In this document: positions 54,156 to 63,342 of the stretch, in pieces
How the letters are laid out: each line of letters begins with the position of its first letter
Numbering within the stretch: position 1 is the first letter of the stretch
DNA from: Actinomycetota bacterium
GTDB lineage: Bacteria; Actinomycetota; Actinomycetes; Actinomycetales; Dermatophilaceae
DNA length: 64,000 nt
NCBI GenBank assembly: GCA_020161815.1
Contig: JAIUOP010000010.1
Span: 1-64,000, forward strand
Reading direction: 5' to 3'
Notes under the pieces: model-generated
Databases searched by the model: none
What the model was told of the DNA's origin: nothing
Seen by the model: only the letters and a program-made list of their open reading frames with translations
Translations under genes and position numbers: made by a program

Positions 54156-54416
54156 TCAGGCGCGGCGGCGCGAGCCCGTCACCATGCCGACGATCCACAG
54201 CAGGATGCAGGCGCCGACGAGGGCGGTGAGGAAGCTGGCGATGAGGCCGCCGCTGCCACCAAGGCCGAGCAGGCCGAGGAGGAAGCCACCGAGCAGACCG
54301 CCGACGATGCCGACGACGATGTTGAGCAGGATGCCCTGCTGGGCGTCCGTGCCCATGATCTTGCTGGCGATCCAGCCCGCGAGACCGCCGATGATGATCC
54401 AACCGATGAAGCCCAT
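54156..54416 (-). CDS. GlsB/YeaQ/YmgE-family stress membrane protein
   Basis: The 86-residue protein (MGFIGWIIIGGLAGWIASKIMG, then ILLNIVVGIVGGLLGGFLLG) has three hydrophobic Gly-rich helices, typical of the transglycosylase-associated/YeaQ family induced by stress. GAAAGGACC stands before the ATG. The upstream region carries AT-rich GTTTAAACAAAC, uncommon in this DNA and a likely promoter site. Confidence 0.88.
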   Translation of the reverse strand: MGFIGWIIIGGLAGWIASKIMGTDAQQGILLNIVVGIVGGLLGGFLLGLLGLGGSGGLIASFLTALVGACILLWIVGMVTGSRRRA

Positions 54417-54516
54417 GTGAGGGTCCTTTCATCTTCGTGGCGCACCGGTGTCTCCGGCCGCCGCTGGGACGAGTTTAAACAAACCTTCGACACGAAGGCC
54501 ATTTCGCTCCCGACTT

Positions 54517-55014
54517 TCACAAGTTCTCGCGGCGCGCCTCGAAGAAGCCGCGCAGCAGGGCCGCCGACTCCTCGGCCGCGACCCCGCCGATCACCTCGAG
54601 GCGGTGCAGCGCCCGGGAGTCCCGGGCGAGGTCCCACACCGACCCGCAGGCCCCCGCCTTGTCGTCCCAGGCCCCGAAGACGACCCGCTCGACCCGTGCC
54701 TGCTGCGCCGCCCAGCAGCACATCGGGCAGGGCTCGAGCGTGACGACCAGGGTCGCCCCGTCCAACCGCCACGACCCCGTATGCCGTGCCGCCGCTCCCA
54801 GCGCGGCCACCTCCGCGTGGCCCAGGACATCGCCGACGGCCTCCCGGTCATTCGCGCCGGAACCGATCACGAGCCCCTCGGCATCGAGCACGACCGCCCC
54901 CACCGGCACGTCCCCGGCCCGACCCGCCTCGGCGGCAAGGGCCAGCGCGGAGGTCATGGCCACGGCATACCTCGGATCGACGGGGGCGACCCGAGCGCGC
55001 GGGGAGGTGCTCAC
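54517..55014 (-). CDS. tadA: tRNA adenosine(34) deaminase
   Basis: From the GTG giving VSTSPRARVAPVDPRYAVAM the protein has 165 residues; an inner ATG (MTSALALAAEAG) is also possible. Zinc-site residues are in GHAEVAAL (His66, Glu68) and EPCPMCCWA (Cys96, Cys99). It deaminates the wobble adenosine of tRNA-Arg to inosine. It is divergent from upp, with 16 bp between starts. One octamer copy lies near each end of the gene. Confidence 0.93.
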   Translation of the reverse strand: MSTSPRARVAPVDPRYAVAMTSALALAAEAGRAGDVPVGAVVLDAEGLVIGSGANDREAVGDVLGHAEVAALGAAARHTGSWRLDGATLVVTLEPCPMCCWAAQQARVERVVFGAWDDKAGACGSVWDLARDSRALHRLEVIGGVAAEESAALLRGFFEARRENL

Positions 55015-55030
55015 GCGGTAAGTTTCGCCC

Positions 55031-55669
55031 ATGCGCGTCCATGTCGCCGACCACCCGCTCATCGCCCACAAGCTCACCTACCTGCGGGACAAGCGGACCG
55101 ACTCCCCGACCTTCCGCCGGTTGGCCGAGGAGCTGATGACGCTGCTCGCGTATGAGGCGACGCGGGAGGTGCGGGTCGAGCCGTTCGAGATCGAGACGCC
55201 GGTCGCGCCGACGACGGGGATCAAGCTGGCCAACCCCAAGCCGCTCATCGTGCCGATCCTGCGCGCCGGCCTCGGGATGCTCGAGGGCATGACCCGGCTG
55301 CTGCCGAGCGCCGAGGTCGGCTTCCTCGGGATGCAGCGCGACGAAGAAACGCTGGCGATCACGACCTACGCCAACCGCCTGCCCGACGACCTCACCGGTC
55401 GTCAGGTCTACGTCCTCGACCCGATGCTCGCCACCGGCGGCTCGATGGGCGATGCGATCCAGTTCCTCGCCGACCGCGGCGCCTCGGACATCACGGCGGT
55501 CTGCCTGCTCGCCGCCCCAGAGGGCATCGCCGCCCTCGAGGCCCGCTGCGCCGACCTCTCGCTGCCGATCACCCTCGTCACCGGCTCGGTCGACGAGCGG
55601 CTCAACGAGCACGGCTACATCGTGCCGGGCCTGGGCGACGCCGGCGACCGCCTCTACGGCGTCGTCTGA
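55031..55669 (+). CDS. upp: Uracil phosphoribosyltransferase
   Basis: The 212-residue protein starts [25 protein letters not shown] and has [10 protein letters not shown] near 79, [18 protein letters not shown] near 127 (PRPP loop), and [16 protein letters not shown] at the end (uracil site). It makes UMP from uracil and PRPP. Its start is 16 bp from tadA on the other strand, so they share a promoter region. Confidence 0.95.
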   Translation: MRVHVADHPLIAHKLTYLRDKRTDSPTFRRLAEELMTLLAYEATREVRVEPFEIETPVAPTTGIKLANPKPLIVPILRAGLGMLEGMTRLLPSAEVGFLGMQRDEETLAITTYANRLPDDLTGRQVYVLDPMLATGGSMGDAIQFLADRGASDITAVCLLAAPEGIAALEARCADLSLPITLVTGSVDERLNEHGYIVPGLGDAGDRLYGVV

Positions 55670-55686
55670 ACCCGCCACCTGCGCGA

Positions 55687-55732
55687 GTCGTGTGACTGAC
55701 GACGGGCCGGAGCACGAGCTGAGTCACACGAC
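55687..55732 (+). terminator. Stem-loop behind upp
   Basis: GTCGTGTGACT and AGTCACACGAC pair perfectly over 11 bp with a 24-base loop containing GGGCCGG. It follows the upp stop by 17 bp. There is no U-tract, so termination is likely but not certain. The remainder of the gap to 55854 shows only a small promoter-like spacer. Confidence 0.55.
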
Positions 55733-55853
55733 CGAGGTGGTGGCTGGGACGACACGCGGGTAGTCGCCTCACACGTCACACCCGTCACATCCGTCAAGAT
55801 GGTCAGATCGGGTGTGCACTCGGCACCCCCCTGCGAGCCCTGGAGTGACCGTC

Positions 55854-56021
55854 ATGCCCCCGATCAAGAAGATCGTCCTGTGGCTGCTGGTCATCTTCAT
55901 GCTCTACGCCATCTTCGTCTCCCCCAACGAGGCCGCCTCCCTCGTCGGCACGGTCTGGGACATCCTCGTCAACGGCGTCCGCAACGTCGCCCGCTTCTTC
56001 GACGCCCTCATCAACCGGTGA
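55854..56021 (+). CDS. Small single-helix membrane protein
   Basis: From the ATG giving MPPIKKIVLWLLVIFML the protein has 55 residues: one membrane helix (about 5-21) and an amphipathic tail (VWDILVNGVRNVARFFDAL). GGAG lies about 10 bases before this start; a frame upstream adds 14 residues without support. It ends 10 bp before the PH-domain gene and is probably cotranscribed. Similar small proteins precede PH-domain genes in other Actinobacteria. Function unknown. Confidence 0.65.
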   Translation: MPPIKKIVLWLLVIFMLYAIFVSPNEAASLVGTVWDILVNGVRNVARFFDALINR

Positions 56022-56031
56022 GCCGGCGGCC

Positions 56032-56907
56032 ATGGCCCGCCTCCAACTCGTCGGCCGGGACCGACTCGATCGGGACCTGAGGCGCTACCTCATCGACGGC
56101 GAGCGCGTCGTCGTCTCGGTGCGCAAGCACTGGATGAGCGAGCTGCGACCGGCCCTCGCCTTCACCGGCGCGCTGATCCTCGCCGTCTGGATGGACATCA
56201 ACGCACCGGACACCGCCGCCGGGGCATCCGCCGCACAGGCCTTCTGGGCGCTCTGGCTCGGCACCTGCGTATGGCTCGGCTGGCGCGTCCTGAACTGGCG
56301 GCGCGACTGGTTCATCGCCACCGACAAGCGCTTCCTGCTCTTCTACGGATTCATCCACCGCCGCGTCGCCATGATGCCGCTGATGAAGGTCACCGACCTG
56401 ACCTTCCACCGCTCGATCCTGGGCCGCATCCTGGGCTACGGCGACTTCCGGCTCGAGTCGGCCGGGCAGGACCAGGCCCTCTCCCGCATCGACTTCATCC
56501 CCGAGGCCGACCGCCACTACCGCGCCGTGTGCGCCGTCCTCTTCGGCGACAAGGACGCCCTCTTCGCCCCCGACGACGACGACTTCGACGAGGGCGATGA
56601 CGGGGACGAGCCCGTCGACCCTCGCCACCCCGGCGGCGGCGACGGCCACCTCCTCAGCCCCCCGAGTCACCCCGAGCCGTATGCCGGTGAGCCGGCCTGG
56701 GAGGTCGGGCACGGCATACCGGAGGGCTGGGAGGAGGCCCACGCGGACCCGACGGGTGAGTCCCTCTATCGCAGTGAGGATCTCATGCGGTCGGCTCGGC
56801 TGGAGGACACCGGGGAGATCCCCGTCGTCGTCGCGCGACCCATGCCCGGCGCGCGCCGACCGGCCACGCCGGCGCGCGGTCCGCGCCCGGGTCGACGACG
56901 CTACTGA
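56032..56907 (+). CDS. Bacterial PH-domain membrane protein
   Basis: The 291-residue protein has a cytoplasmic start (RYLIDGERVVVSVRKHWM), two membrane helices (about 40-85), then a bPH domain (DWFIATDKRFLLFYGFIHRRVAMMPLMKVTDLTFHRS near 100-135, and YGDFRLESAGQDQALSRIDFIP). The last 110 residues are acidic and Pro-rich, low-complexity. The role is probably membrane-envelope related. Two octamer copies in inverted order lie 33 bp apart inside the tail. Confidence 0.8.
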   Translation: MARLQLVGRDRLDRDLRRYLIDGERVVVSVRKHWMSELRPALAFTGALILAVWMDINAPDTAAGASAAQAFWALWLGTCVWLGWRVLNWRRDWFIATDKRFLLFYGFIHRRVAMMPLMKVTDLTFHRSILGRILGYGDFRLESAGQDQALSRIDFIPEADRHYRAVCAVLFGDKDALFAPDDDDFDEGDDGDEPVDPRHPGGGDGHLLSPPSHPEPYAGEPAWEVGHGIPEGWEEAHADPTGESLYRSEDLMRSARLEDTGEIPVVVARPMPGARRPATPARGPRPGRRRY

Positions 56908-56982
56908 CCAGTTGGTGGCTCATCGGGCGCTGGGGAGCTCCGAGGGTCTAGGTTTCGCACTATCACAGAAAGGGGTGGCGTC

Positions 56983-58476
56983 ATGAGTGTGATGCGCACG
57001 AAGACGATCGAGCAGACGATCCGTGAGGGTGATGAGCCGGAGTACCAGCTCAAGAAGAAGCTGACCGCGCTCGACCTCACCGTGTTCGGCGTCGGCGTGG
57101 TCATCGGCGCCGGCATCTTCACGGTGGCCGGGCGCGCCGCCCACAGCCTGGCCGGACCGGCGATCCTCATCTCCTTCGTCGTCGCCGCCGTGTGCTGTGG
57201 GCTCGCCGCCCTCTGCTACGCCGAGTTCGCCTCGGCGATCCCGGTGTCCGGGTCGGCCTACACCTTCTCCTACGCCTCGCTCGGCGAGATCGTGGCCTGG
57301 ATCATCGGCTGGGACCTGCTCCTCGAGCTCATGCTCGGCGCGGCCGTGGTCGCGCAGGGGTGGTCTGCCTACCTCGGGGTCTTCCTCGGGCGGCTCGGGA
57401 TCACGATCCCGGAGTCGGTGGCCTACGGCTCGTCGTTCGACCTGCCGGCCTTCGTGCTTGTCGCCGTCCTCACGATCCTCGTGACGATCGGCATCCAGGA
57501 GTCGATGCGGGTCAACATGGTGCTCGTCGCACTCAAGGTCGGCATCGTCCTGTTCGTCATCATCGCGGGCATCGGCTACATCAAGACCTCGAACTACACC
57601 CCCTTCATCCCCCCGACCCAGGCGACCGAGGGCAGCGCCACGACGCTGGAGGCACCGCTCATCCAGACGATCTTCGGCTTGACGCCGTCCGCCTTCGGCA
57701 TCGGCGGCATCCTCGCGGGTGCCTCGCTCGTCTTCTTCGCCTACATCGGCTTCGACGTTGTCGCCACCACGGCCGAGGAGGCCAAGAACCCCGCGCGTGA
57801 CCTGCCGCGCGGCATCATCGGCTCGCTCGTGATCTGCACCCTCCTCTACTGCGCCGTCGCCCTCGTCATGACCGGGATGGTCCGCTACGACCAGCTGTCC
57901 TCCGAGGCCTCGCTGGCCAAGATCTTCGAGGACGTGGGCAAGCCGGGCTACGCCACCCTCATCGCCGCCGGCGCCGTCGCGGGCCTCACGACGGTCGTCA
58001 TGACCCTGCTCATCGGCAGCTCGCGAGTGGTGTTCGCGATGTCGCGGGACTGGCTGCTGCCGCCGAGCCTGGGCAAGACCAACGCCCGCACCGGGACCCC
58101 GGTCAAGATCACGCTGGGCATCGGCCTGCTCGTCGCGCTGACCGCGGCACTGACCCCGATCGGCAAGCTCGAGTACATGATCAACATCGGCACGTTGACG
58201 GCCTTCTTCCTCGTCTCGCTCGCCGTGCCGGTGCTGCGCAAGCGCCGCCCGGACTTCAACCGCCCCTTCAAGGTGCCCTTCTCCCCATGGCTGCCGTGGC
58301 TGTCGGCGGCGATCTGCACCTACCTCATGCTGACCCTGCCGCTCGAGACGTGGATCCGCTTCGCGATCTGGATGGCGCTCGGCTTCCTCATCTACTTCGT
58401 CTACGGCTACAAGCGCTCGCGCCTGTCGGGCAACCCGAACCCGAGCGGCGACCTGCCCTCGATGACGTCGACCTGA
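56983..58476 (+). CDS. APC-family amino acid permease
   Basis: The 497-residue protein starts MSVMRTKTIEQTIREGDEPEYQLKKKLTALDLTVFGVGVVIGAGIF; the last part is the substrate-binding unwound helix of the APC family. About twelve membrane helices follow, with AYIGFDVVATTAEEAKNPARDLPRGI near residue 245. It is probably a cationic or neutral amino-acid carrier of the YfnA/CAT type. It is followed by a strong terminator. Confidence 0.9.
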   Translation: MSVMRTKTIEQTIREGDEPEYQLKKKLTALDLTVFGVGVVIGAGIFTVAGRAAHSLAGPAILISFVVAAVCCGLAALCYAEFASAIPVSGSAYTFSYASLGEIVAWIIGWDLLLELMLGAAVVAQGWSAYLGVFLGRLGITIPESVAYGSSFDLPAFVLVAVLTILVTIGIQESMRVNMVLVALKVGIVLFVIIAGIGYIKTSNYTPFIPPTQATEGSATTLEAPLIQTIFGLTPSAFGIGGILAGASLVFFAYIGFDVVATTAEEAKNPARDLPRGIIGSLVICTLLYCAVALVMTGMVRYDQLSSEASLAKIFEDVGKPGYATLIAAGAVAGLTTVVMTLLIGSSRVVFAMSRDWLLPPSLGKTNARTGTPVKITLGIGLLVALTAALTPIGKLEYMINIGTLTAFFLVSLAVPVLRKRRPDFNRPFKVPFSPWLPWLSAAICTYLMLTLPLETWIRFAIWMALGFLIYFVYGYKRSRLSGNPNPSGDLPSMTST

Positions 58477-58545
58477 CCCAGCTGACCCGGCTGACCCGGA
58501 TTCCTCACCCGATGTCGGGGCAGACGAAGACCGGCATGGTGCGTG

Positions 58546-58594
58546 AAAAAGGGTTCGGCATCTACCGATCACCGGTAGATGCCGAACCCTTTTT
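58546..58594. terminator. Strong bidirectional terminator
   Basis: Two 22-base arms pair perfectly across a 5-base loop; the outer ends are AAAAAGGG and CCCTTTTT. The A-run on one side and the T-run on the other make it work in both directions, between the permease and pntB, which face each other. The stem contains CGGCATCTACC, which only resembles the dispersed octamer. Confidence 0.93.
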
Positions 58595-58637
58595 GACCCG
58601 CACCAGCTGAGGCCGCACCCGCAGGCCGGACCCAGCC

Positions 58638-60080
58638 TCAGAGGGCGGCGATGATGTCCTCGACGCGGGCCTTGGCGTCGCCGAAGAGCATCTGGCTGTT
58701 CTCCTTGAAGAACAGCGGATTCTGCACTCCCGCATAGCCGGTGGCCATCGAGCGCTTGAACACGATGACGTCCTTGGCCTCCCAGACGTGGAGCACCGGC
58801 ATGCCCGCGATCGGCGAGCCCGGGTCGTCCAGAGCGGCCGGGTTGACCGTGTCATTGGCACCGATGACGAGCACGACGTCGGTGTCGGCGAGGTCGTCGT
58901 TGATCTCGTCCATCTCGAGCACGATGTCGTAGGGCACCTTGGCCTCGGCGAGCAGGACGTTCATGTGCCCGGGGAGGCGACCGGCCACCGGGTGGATGCC
59001 GAAGCGCACGTTCACCCCACGGTCCCGCAGCCGACGCGTGAGGTCGGCGACGGCATACTGCGCCTGGGCGGTGGCCATCCCGTAACCGGGGGTGATGACG
59101 ACCGACCGGGCGTCGCCGAGGAGGGCGGCCGCGCCCTCGGCGGTGATCTCGCGGTGCTCGCCGTAGTCGGTGTCACCGGACGACGTGCCCGCCTCGACGC
59201 CGAAGCCGCCGGCGATGACCGAGATGAACGAGCGGTTCATCGCGCGGCACATGATGTAGGACAGGTAGGCACCCGAGGAGCCGACGAGCGCACCGGTGAT
59301 GATGAGCAGGTCGTTGCCGAGGAGGAAGCCGGCCGCGGCCGCCGCCCACCCCGAGTAGCTGTTGAGCATCGAGACGACGACCGGCATGTCACCGCCGCCG
59401 ATCGACATGACCAGGTGCCAGCCGAGGAAGAGCGCGAGCAGCGTCATCACGCCGAGCAGGCCCTGGCGCACGCCCATCGAGCTGTGCGGCGTCACCACAT
59501 AGGCGATCGTCATGACGACGAAGGTGACGATGATGCCCAGGTTGAGCGCGTGCCGCGCCGGCAGAACCAGCGGCGCGCTCTTGATCTTCGCGGAGAGCTT
59601 GAGGTAGGCCACGATCGAGCCGGTCAGCGTCACGGCGCCGATGAAGACGCCGACGAAGACCTCGATGTCGTGGATCTTCGGGTAGGCGGCCACTTCATAG
59701 GACGAGTTCCACCCGACGAGCACCGCGGCCAGGCCGACGAAGGAGTGCAGCAGCGCGATGAGCTCGGGCATGCCGGTCATCTCGACACGCTTGGCCCGCC
59801 AGATGCCGATGGCGGCGCCGATGGCCATCGCCGCGACGATGAGGCCCAGGCCCAGGGCACCGCTGCCCGCGCGGTCGGGGCCGCCCTTGCCGAGCGGTGC
59901 GGCGTCGATGCCACCGACGGCGGCGAGGACGGTGATGACGAGGGCGATGCCCATGCCGATGACGCCGTAGCGGTTGCCCGCGCGCGCCGTCTCGTGCCTG
60001 GACAGGCCGGCGAGGGCGAGGATGAAGAGCAGCCCGGCGACGATGTACGCGCCTTGGACGAGGGTCAGCGAGAGGGTCAT
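58638..60080 (-). CDS. pntB: NAD(P)+ transhydrogenase subunit beta
   Basis: The 480-residue protein has about nine membrane helices (domain II) and a C-terminal NADP-binding domain [24 protein letters not shown] near residue 330, [18 protein letters not shown] near 360, and [12 protein letters not shown] near 400. With the alpha subunit it uses the proton gradient to make NADPH from NADH. Its ATG overlaps the pntA stop (ATGA). Confidence 0.93.
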   Translation of the reverse strand: MTLSLTLVQGAYIVAGLLFILALAGLSRHETARAGNRYGVIGMGIALVITVLAAVGGIDAAPLGKGGPDRAGSGALGLGLIVAAMAIGAAIGIWRAKRVEMTGMPELIALLHSFVGLAAVLVGWNSSYEVAAYPKIHDIEVFVGVFIGAVTLTGSIVAYLKLSAKIKSAPLVLPARHALNLGIIVTFVVMTIAYVVTPHSSMGVRQGLLGVMTLLALFLGWHLVMSIGGGDMPVVVSMLNSYSGWAAAAAGFLLGNDLLIITGALVGSSGAYLSYIMCRAMNRSFISVIAGGFGVEAGTSSGDTDYGEHREITAEGAAALLGDARSVVITPGYGMATAQAQYAVADLTRRLRDRGVNVRFGIHPVAGRLPGHMNVLLAEAKVPYDIVLEMDEINDDLADTDVVLVIGANDTVNPAALDDPGSPIAGMPVLHVWEAKDVIVFKRSMATGYAGVQNPLFFKENSQMLFGDAKARVEDIIAAL

Positions 60081-61633
60081 CGCTTGACCTCCTCACGCTT
60101 GAACATCTCGAGCATTCGGGCGGTCACGGTGAACCCACCGAAGACGTTGATGCTCGCGACGAGGATGCCGATGAAGGCAAGCACGCTGATCCAGATGTGG
60201 CCCTGGTGCCCCACTTGGAGCAGCGCGCCGACGACGATGATGCCGCTGATCGCGTTCGTCACCGACATCAGCGGGGTGTGCAGTGCGTGGTGGACATTGC
60301 CGATCACGTAGAACCCGATGACCACCGAGAGCATGAACACCATGAAGTGCCCGAGGAAGGGCTCCGGCGAGAACGCCGACACGAGCAGGAAGCCGACCGC
60401 GGCCGCTCCGAGGAGGGCAAGCCGCGTCCCCGCGGACATCGGCTTCTTCTCCGGCTTCGCGTATGCCGCAGGGCTGGCTGCCGCTGCCGCCGCGCCCGCG
60501 GTGGGCGCGGCCGACACCTGCACGGGAGGTGGCGGCCACATGACCTTGCCCTCGTGGACGACGGTGACGCCGCGCTGGACGACGTCCTCGAAGTCGAGGG
60601 TGAGCTCGCCGTCCTTCTCCGGCGTGAGCAGCTTGAGCAGGTTGACCAGGTTGGTGCCGAAGAGCTGGCTGGCCTGGGTCGGCAGCCGCCCAGGCAGGTC
60701 GGAGTAGCCCAGGATCGTCACGCCGTTCTCGGTGACCACGCGTTGGTCGACGACCGATCCGGCGACATTGCCGCCGTTCGAGGCAGCCATGTCGACGACG
60801 ACCGAGCCCGGCTTCATCGAGGCGACCATCTCCTCGGTGATCAGGCGCGGCGCCGGCTTGCCGGGGATGAGGGCGGTGGTGACGATGATGTCGACATCCT
60901 TGGCCTGCGCGGCATACAGCTCGGCGGCCTTGGCGTTGAAGTCCTCCCCCATCTCCTTGGCGTAGCCGTCGGTGGAGACCTCGGTCTTGACGTCGATGCG
61001 GAGGAACTCCGCACCCATCGACTCGACCTGCTCGGCGACCTCGGGGCGGGCGTCGAAGGCGCGGACGATGGCGCCGAGGGAGTTGGCGGCGCCGATCGCG
61101 GCGAGCCCGGCGACACCGGCACCGACGACGAGGACCTTGGCCGGGGGCATCTTGCCGGCGGCCGTGACCTGGCCGGTGAACATCCCGCCGTACTCGTTGG
61201 CGGCCTCGATGACGGCGCGGTAGCCGCCGAGGTTGGCCATCGAGGAGAGCACGTCGAGGGCCTGGGCGCGCGAGATGCGCGGCACCGCATCCATCGCGAG
61301 CGCGGTGACGCCGCGGGCGGAGAGGTCGGCGACCAGGTCGGGGTTGAGCGCGGGCGCGAGCAGCGAGATCAGGGTCTGGCCGGAGCGCAGGCGGGCGACC
61401 TCCTCCGCGCTGGGCGCGTTGATCTTGAGGATGACGTCGGCGTTCCACACGGCCTCGTCGACGATGTCGGCGCCGGCCCGCTCGTACGCGCCGTCGTCAT
61501 AGCTCGCCTCGGCGCCGGCGCCGGACTCGACGAAGACGGCATACCCGAGGGCTTCGAGCTGCTCGACGGTCTTGGGGGTCGCGGCCACGCGGCGTTCGCC
61601 GGGCCGGGACTCTCTGGGCACACCGATGCGCAC
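60077..61633 (-). CDS. pntA: NAD(P)+ transhydrogenase subunit alpha, full-length form
   Basis: From the GTG giving [21 protein letters not shown] the protein has 518 residues. The NAD-binding domain I has [23 protein letters not shown] near 168. The C-terminal part (about 420-515) carries four membrane helices, the E. coli-like arrangement where other Actinobacteria often split it into two genes. A longer frame upstream lies in tandem-repeat DNA and is rejected. AGAGAGG lies 11 bases before the start. Confidence 0.92.
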   Translation of the reverse strand: MRIGVPRESRPGERRVAATPKTVEQLEALGYAVFVESGAGAEASYDDGAYERAGADIVDEAVWNADVILKINAPSAEEVARLRSGQTLISLLAPALNPDLVADLSARGVTALAMDAVPRISRAQALDVLSSMANLGGYRAVIEAANEYGGMFTGQVTAAGKMPPAKVLVVGAGVAGLAAIGAANSLGAIVRAFDARPEVAEQVESMGAEFLRIDVKTEVSTDGYAKEMGEDFNAKAAELYAAQAKDVDIIVTTALIPGKPAPRLITEEMVASMKPGSVVVDMAASNGGNVAGSVVDQRVVTENGVTILGYSDLPGRLPTQASQLFGTNLVNLLKLLTPEKDGELTLDFEDVVQRGVTVVHEGKVMWPPPPVQVSAAPTAGAAAAAASPAAYAKPEKKPMSAGTRLALLGAAAVGFLLVSAFSPEPFLGHFMVFMLSVVIGFYVIGNVHHALHTPLMSVTNAISGIIVVGALLQVGHQGHIWISVLAFIGILVASINVFGGFTVTARMLEMFKREEVKR

Positions 61634-61792
61634 GGGGCATCGACCTCTCTGCGACGGAGACAGGGGATTCACTCCCGAACCTACCGTTCCGGGACCGCCC
61701 CACACCCACCGGTGTGACCGCCGCCGCGTTGCCACATATCGCGCCGAGGGGGCGCCACTCGTCGGATCACTCACCTTCCCTTGGGGCGGCCG

Positions 61793-61868
61793 TCTCCTGT
61801 TGAGGCAGCCATCTCCTGTTGAGGCGGCTCGCTCCCGTTGAGGCGGCAATCTCCCGTGGTGGCGTCCC
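61793..61868. repeat. 19-bp tandem repeat, four units
   Basis: The unit TCTCCTGTTGAGGCGGC plus two bases recurs four times with period 19, the last two copies more diverged. Similar pieces (TTCTCCTGTTG, TCTGCTGTTGAGGCG) recur at about 63031-63070. It lies in the gene-free stretch 61634-62027, whose other content is the inverted repeat arm and an 11-bp tandem repeat. Confidence 0.75.
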
Positions 61869-61883
61869 CACCGGGACACCCGA

Positions 61884-61924
61884 CCAGCGTTTGGACGCCT
61901 GAACCCGGAATGGACCTTGGGTAA
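61884..61924 (+). repeat. Left arm of an inverted repeat flanking the DUF559-like gene
   Basis: Over 41 positions this matches the reverse complement of 63041-63081 at about 33. Shared blocks are GTTTGGACGCCT and ATGGACCTTGGG. The two arms enclose 62028-62984. Confidence 0.65.
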
Positions 61925-61939
61925 ATGCACCCTCCCCAC

Positions 61940-61983
61940 GCACCCCCAGCGCACCCCCAGCGCACCCCCAGCGCACCCCCTGT
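61940..61983. repeat. 11-bp tandem repeat, four units
   Basis: GCACCCCCAGC recurs three times exactly and a fourth time with its last three bases changed. It ends 44 bp before the next gene's ATG. Confidence 0.8.
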
Positions 61984-62027
61984 GCACAACGTCCGGCTGG
62001 TTCAGCCGATCCGGCAACACTGAGCTC

Positions 62028-62984
62028 ATGCTCGGACCCGCCCGCCCTGACCCCTTCGATCCGGGGTTTCTGCACCTGACCAAGGACCTCAACCGTCGGG
62101 GGATCGTGCCGACCCGCGCCACCCACCATCACTTGCGGCACGGCGTCTGGATCGAGCGGGCAGTGTGGGCAGCACTCACTCCCGAGCAACGCCATGCCGC
62201 TTTCGTCCACGCAACGGCGCTTCGGGTGACGGGCCCAGAACCTGTCTTCTGCCGGACCTCGTCCGCGGCGGTGTGGGGACTGCCCCGCATCGAGGCGTGG
62301 CCCGCAGTCGCCCGCACCCATGTCGAGGGACTGCGCCTTCGCGGATCCGACCTCGTGCACCGACATCTCGGCCACGCCGTCGAGCCGGTCGCCTTCCGGG
62401 GACTGCTCCTCACGCCCGTCGCACGCACCGTCATCGACCTTGCCCGGACCGAATCCCTGATGACCGCGGTGGCCGCTGCCGACCACGCACTGCGCCACGA
62501 GATGTGCACGCGCGCGGAGCTCCTTGCCGAGGTGCAGGCACTGCCGCCACGAACCAAGCGACGTGGCATCGCCCAGCTCGTGCACGACTTCGCCGACCCG
62601 GACTCGATGTCCGCCGGCGAGAGCCTGTCCCGGGTGCGCATGTTCCAGCTGGGCCTGCCTCGACCACGACTTCAGGTCGAGCGCGAGGATGACCGCGGGC
62701 TGATCGGCCAGGTCGACTTCGACTGGGGGGACGTCGTCGGCGAGTTCGACGGCAAGGTCAAGTACAGGATCCCCGAAGACGCTGACCCCGCCGACGCCGG
62801 CGAGATCGTCTGGCGCGAGAAGCAGCGCGAGGACCGTCTGGGGCGCCAGGCCAAGGTCGCCCGATGGACGTGGGCGGTCGCGATGTCGCCCGCTCGGCTG
62901 GCCGCCGTCCTGGCCGAGAAGGGGATTCGTCCGCAGCCCCGATGCACCTGGTTCGACGGACTCGGCGAGCAGGGGTCCGCCTGA
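62028..62984 (+). CDS. DUF559/AbiEi-like protein with PD-(D/E)xK-type core
   Basis: From the ATG giving [14 protein letters not shown] the protein has 318 residues. The start resembles AbiEi-type antitoxin winged helices ([21 protein letters not shown]). The middle has [14 protein letters not shown], and the end [23 protein letters not shown], then [20 protein letters not shown] near 225-250: E...D...ExDGK is a PD-(D/E)xK nuclease pattern. Such standalone proteins are frequent and variable in Actinobacteria. Repeats on both sides and no partner gene suggest a mobile or duplicated unit. Confidence 0.65.
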   Translation: MLGPARPDPFDPGFLHLTKDLNRRGIVPTRATHHHLRHGVWIERAVWAALTPEQRHAAFVHATALRVTGPEPVFCRTSSAAVWGLPRIEAWPAVARTHVEGLRLRGSDLVHRHLGHAVEPVAFRGLLLTPVARTVIDLARTESLMTAVAAADHALRHEMCTRAELLAEVQALPPRTKRRGIAQLVHDFADPDSMSAGESLSRVRMFQLGLPRPRLQVEREDDRGLIGQVDFDWGDVVGEFDGKVKYRIPEDADPADAGEIVWREKQREDRLGRQAKVARWTWAVAMSPARLAAVLAEKGIRPQPRCTWFDGLGEQGSA

Positions 62985-63040
62985 CCCGCTGGCTCACCGC
63001 GGCATCCGGGTCCACGTTCCACAAGGTCCTTCTCCTGTTG

Positions 63041-63081
63041 TTCCCCAAGGTCCATCTGCTGTTGAGGCGTCCAAACCCTGG
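63041..63081 (-). repeat. Right arm of the inverted repeat flanking the DUF559-like gene
   Basis: This is the partner of the arm at 61884-61924. Around it, AAGGTCC...CTGTTG occurs twice (63024-63040 and 63047-63064), and a GGCGTCC/GGGACGCC hairpin lies just right. The gene-free stretch 62985-63342 holds these repeats and the hairpin at 63231, and no gene I can support. Confidence 0.65.
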
Positions 63082-63230
63082 GGAGGGCGTCCACGTGGGG
63101 ACGCCTCAACCACGGATGAACGCCTCGACCTCGGATGGACCGCCGAACCACGCCCGGGCGGTCGAGGTGGCGGATCGCCCGCTTCCCCTCGCAGCGGCGG
63201 CATCCCCCGCGCACGCCCCACCAACGAAGG

Positions 63231-63267
63231 GGTATGCCGTCCGCCCGGGGTGGGCGGACGGCATACC
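63231..63267. terminator. 16-bp perfect hairpin built from an inverted GTATGCCG pair
   Basis: GGTATGCCGTCCGCCC and GGGCGGACGGCATACC pair perfectly with a 5-base loop, between the ends of two convergent genes. The octamers are at 63232-63239 and 63259-63266. It lacks a U-tract, as do the other two hairpins of this kind. Confidence 0.75.
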
Positions 63268-63342
63268 GATGTGGTCGGCCGGTGCTCGGCCGGTGAACCG
63301 AGGGCCCTGCGCACGCGGTCATGCGCCGAAGGAGCCGCGCGG

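Noticed and set aside
58546..58594. Fourth octamer hairpin
   Set aside because: The stem contains CGGCATCTACC, which differs from CGGCATAC; it is an ordinary A/T-flanked bidirectional terminator.
61793..61983. CRISPR array
   Set aside because: The repeats are contiguous tandem units of 19 and 11 bp without spacers, and no cas genes are present.
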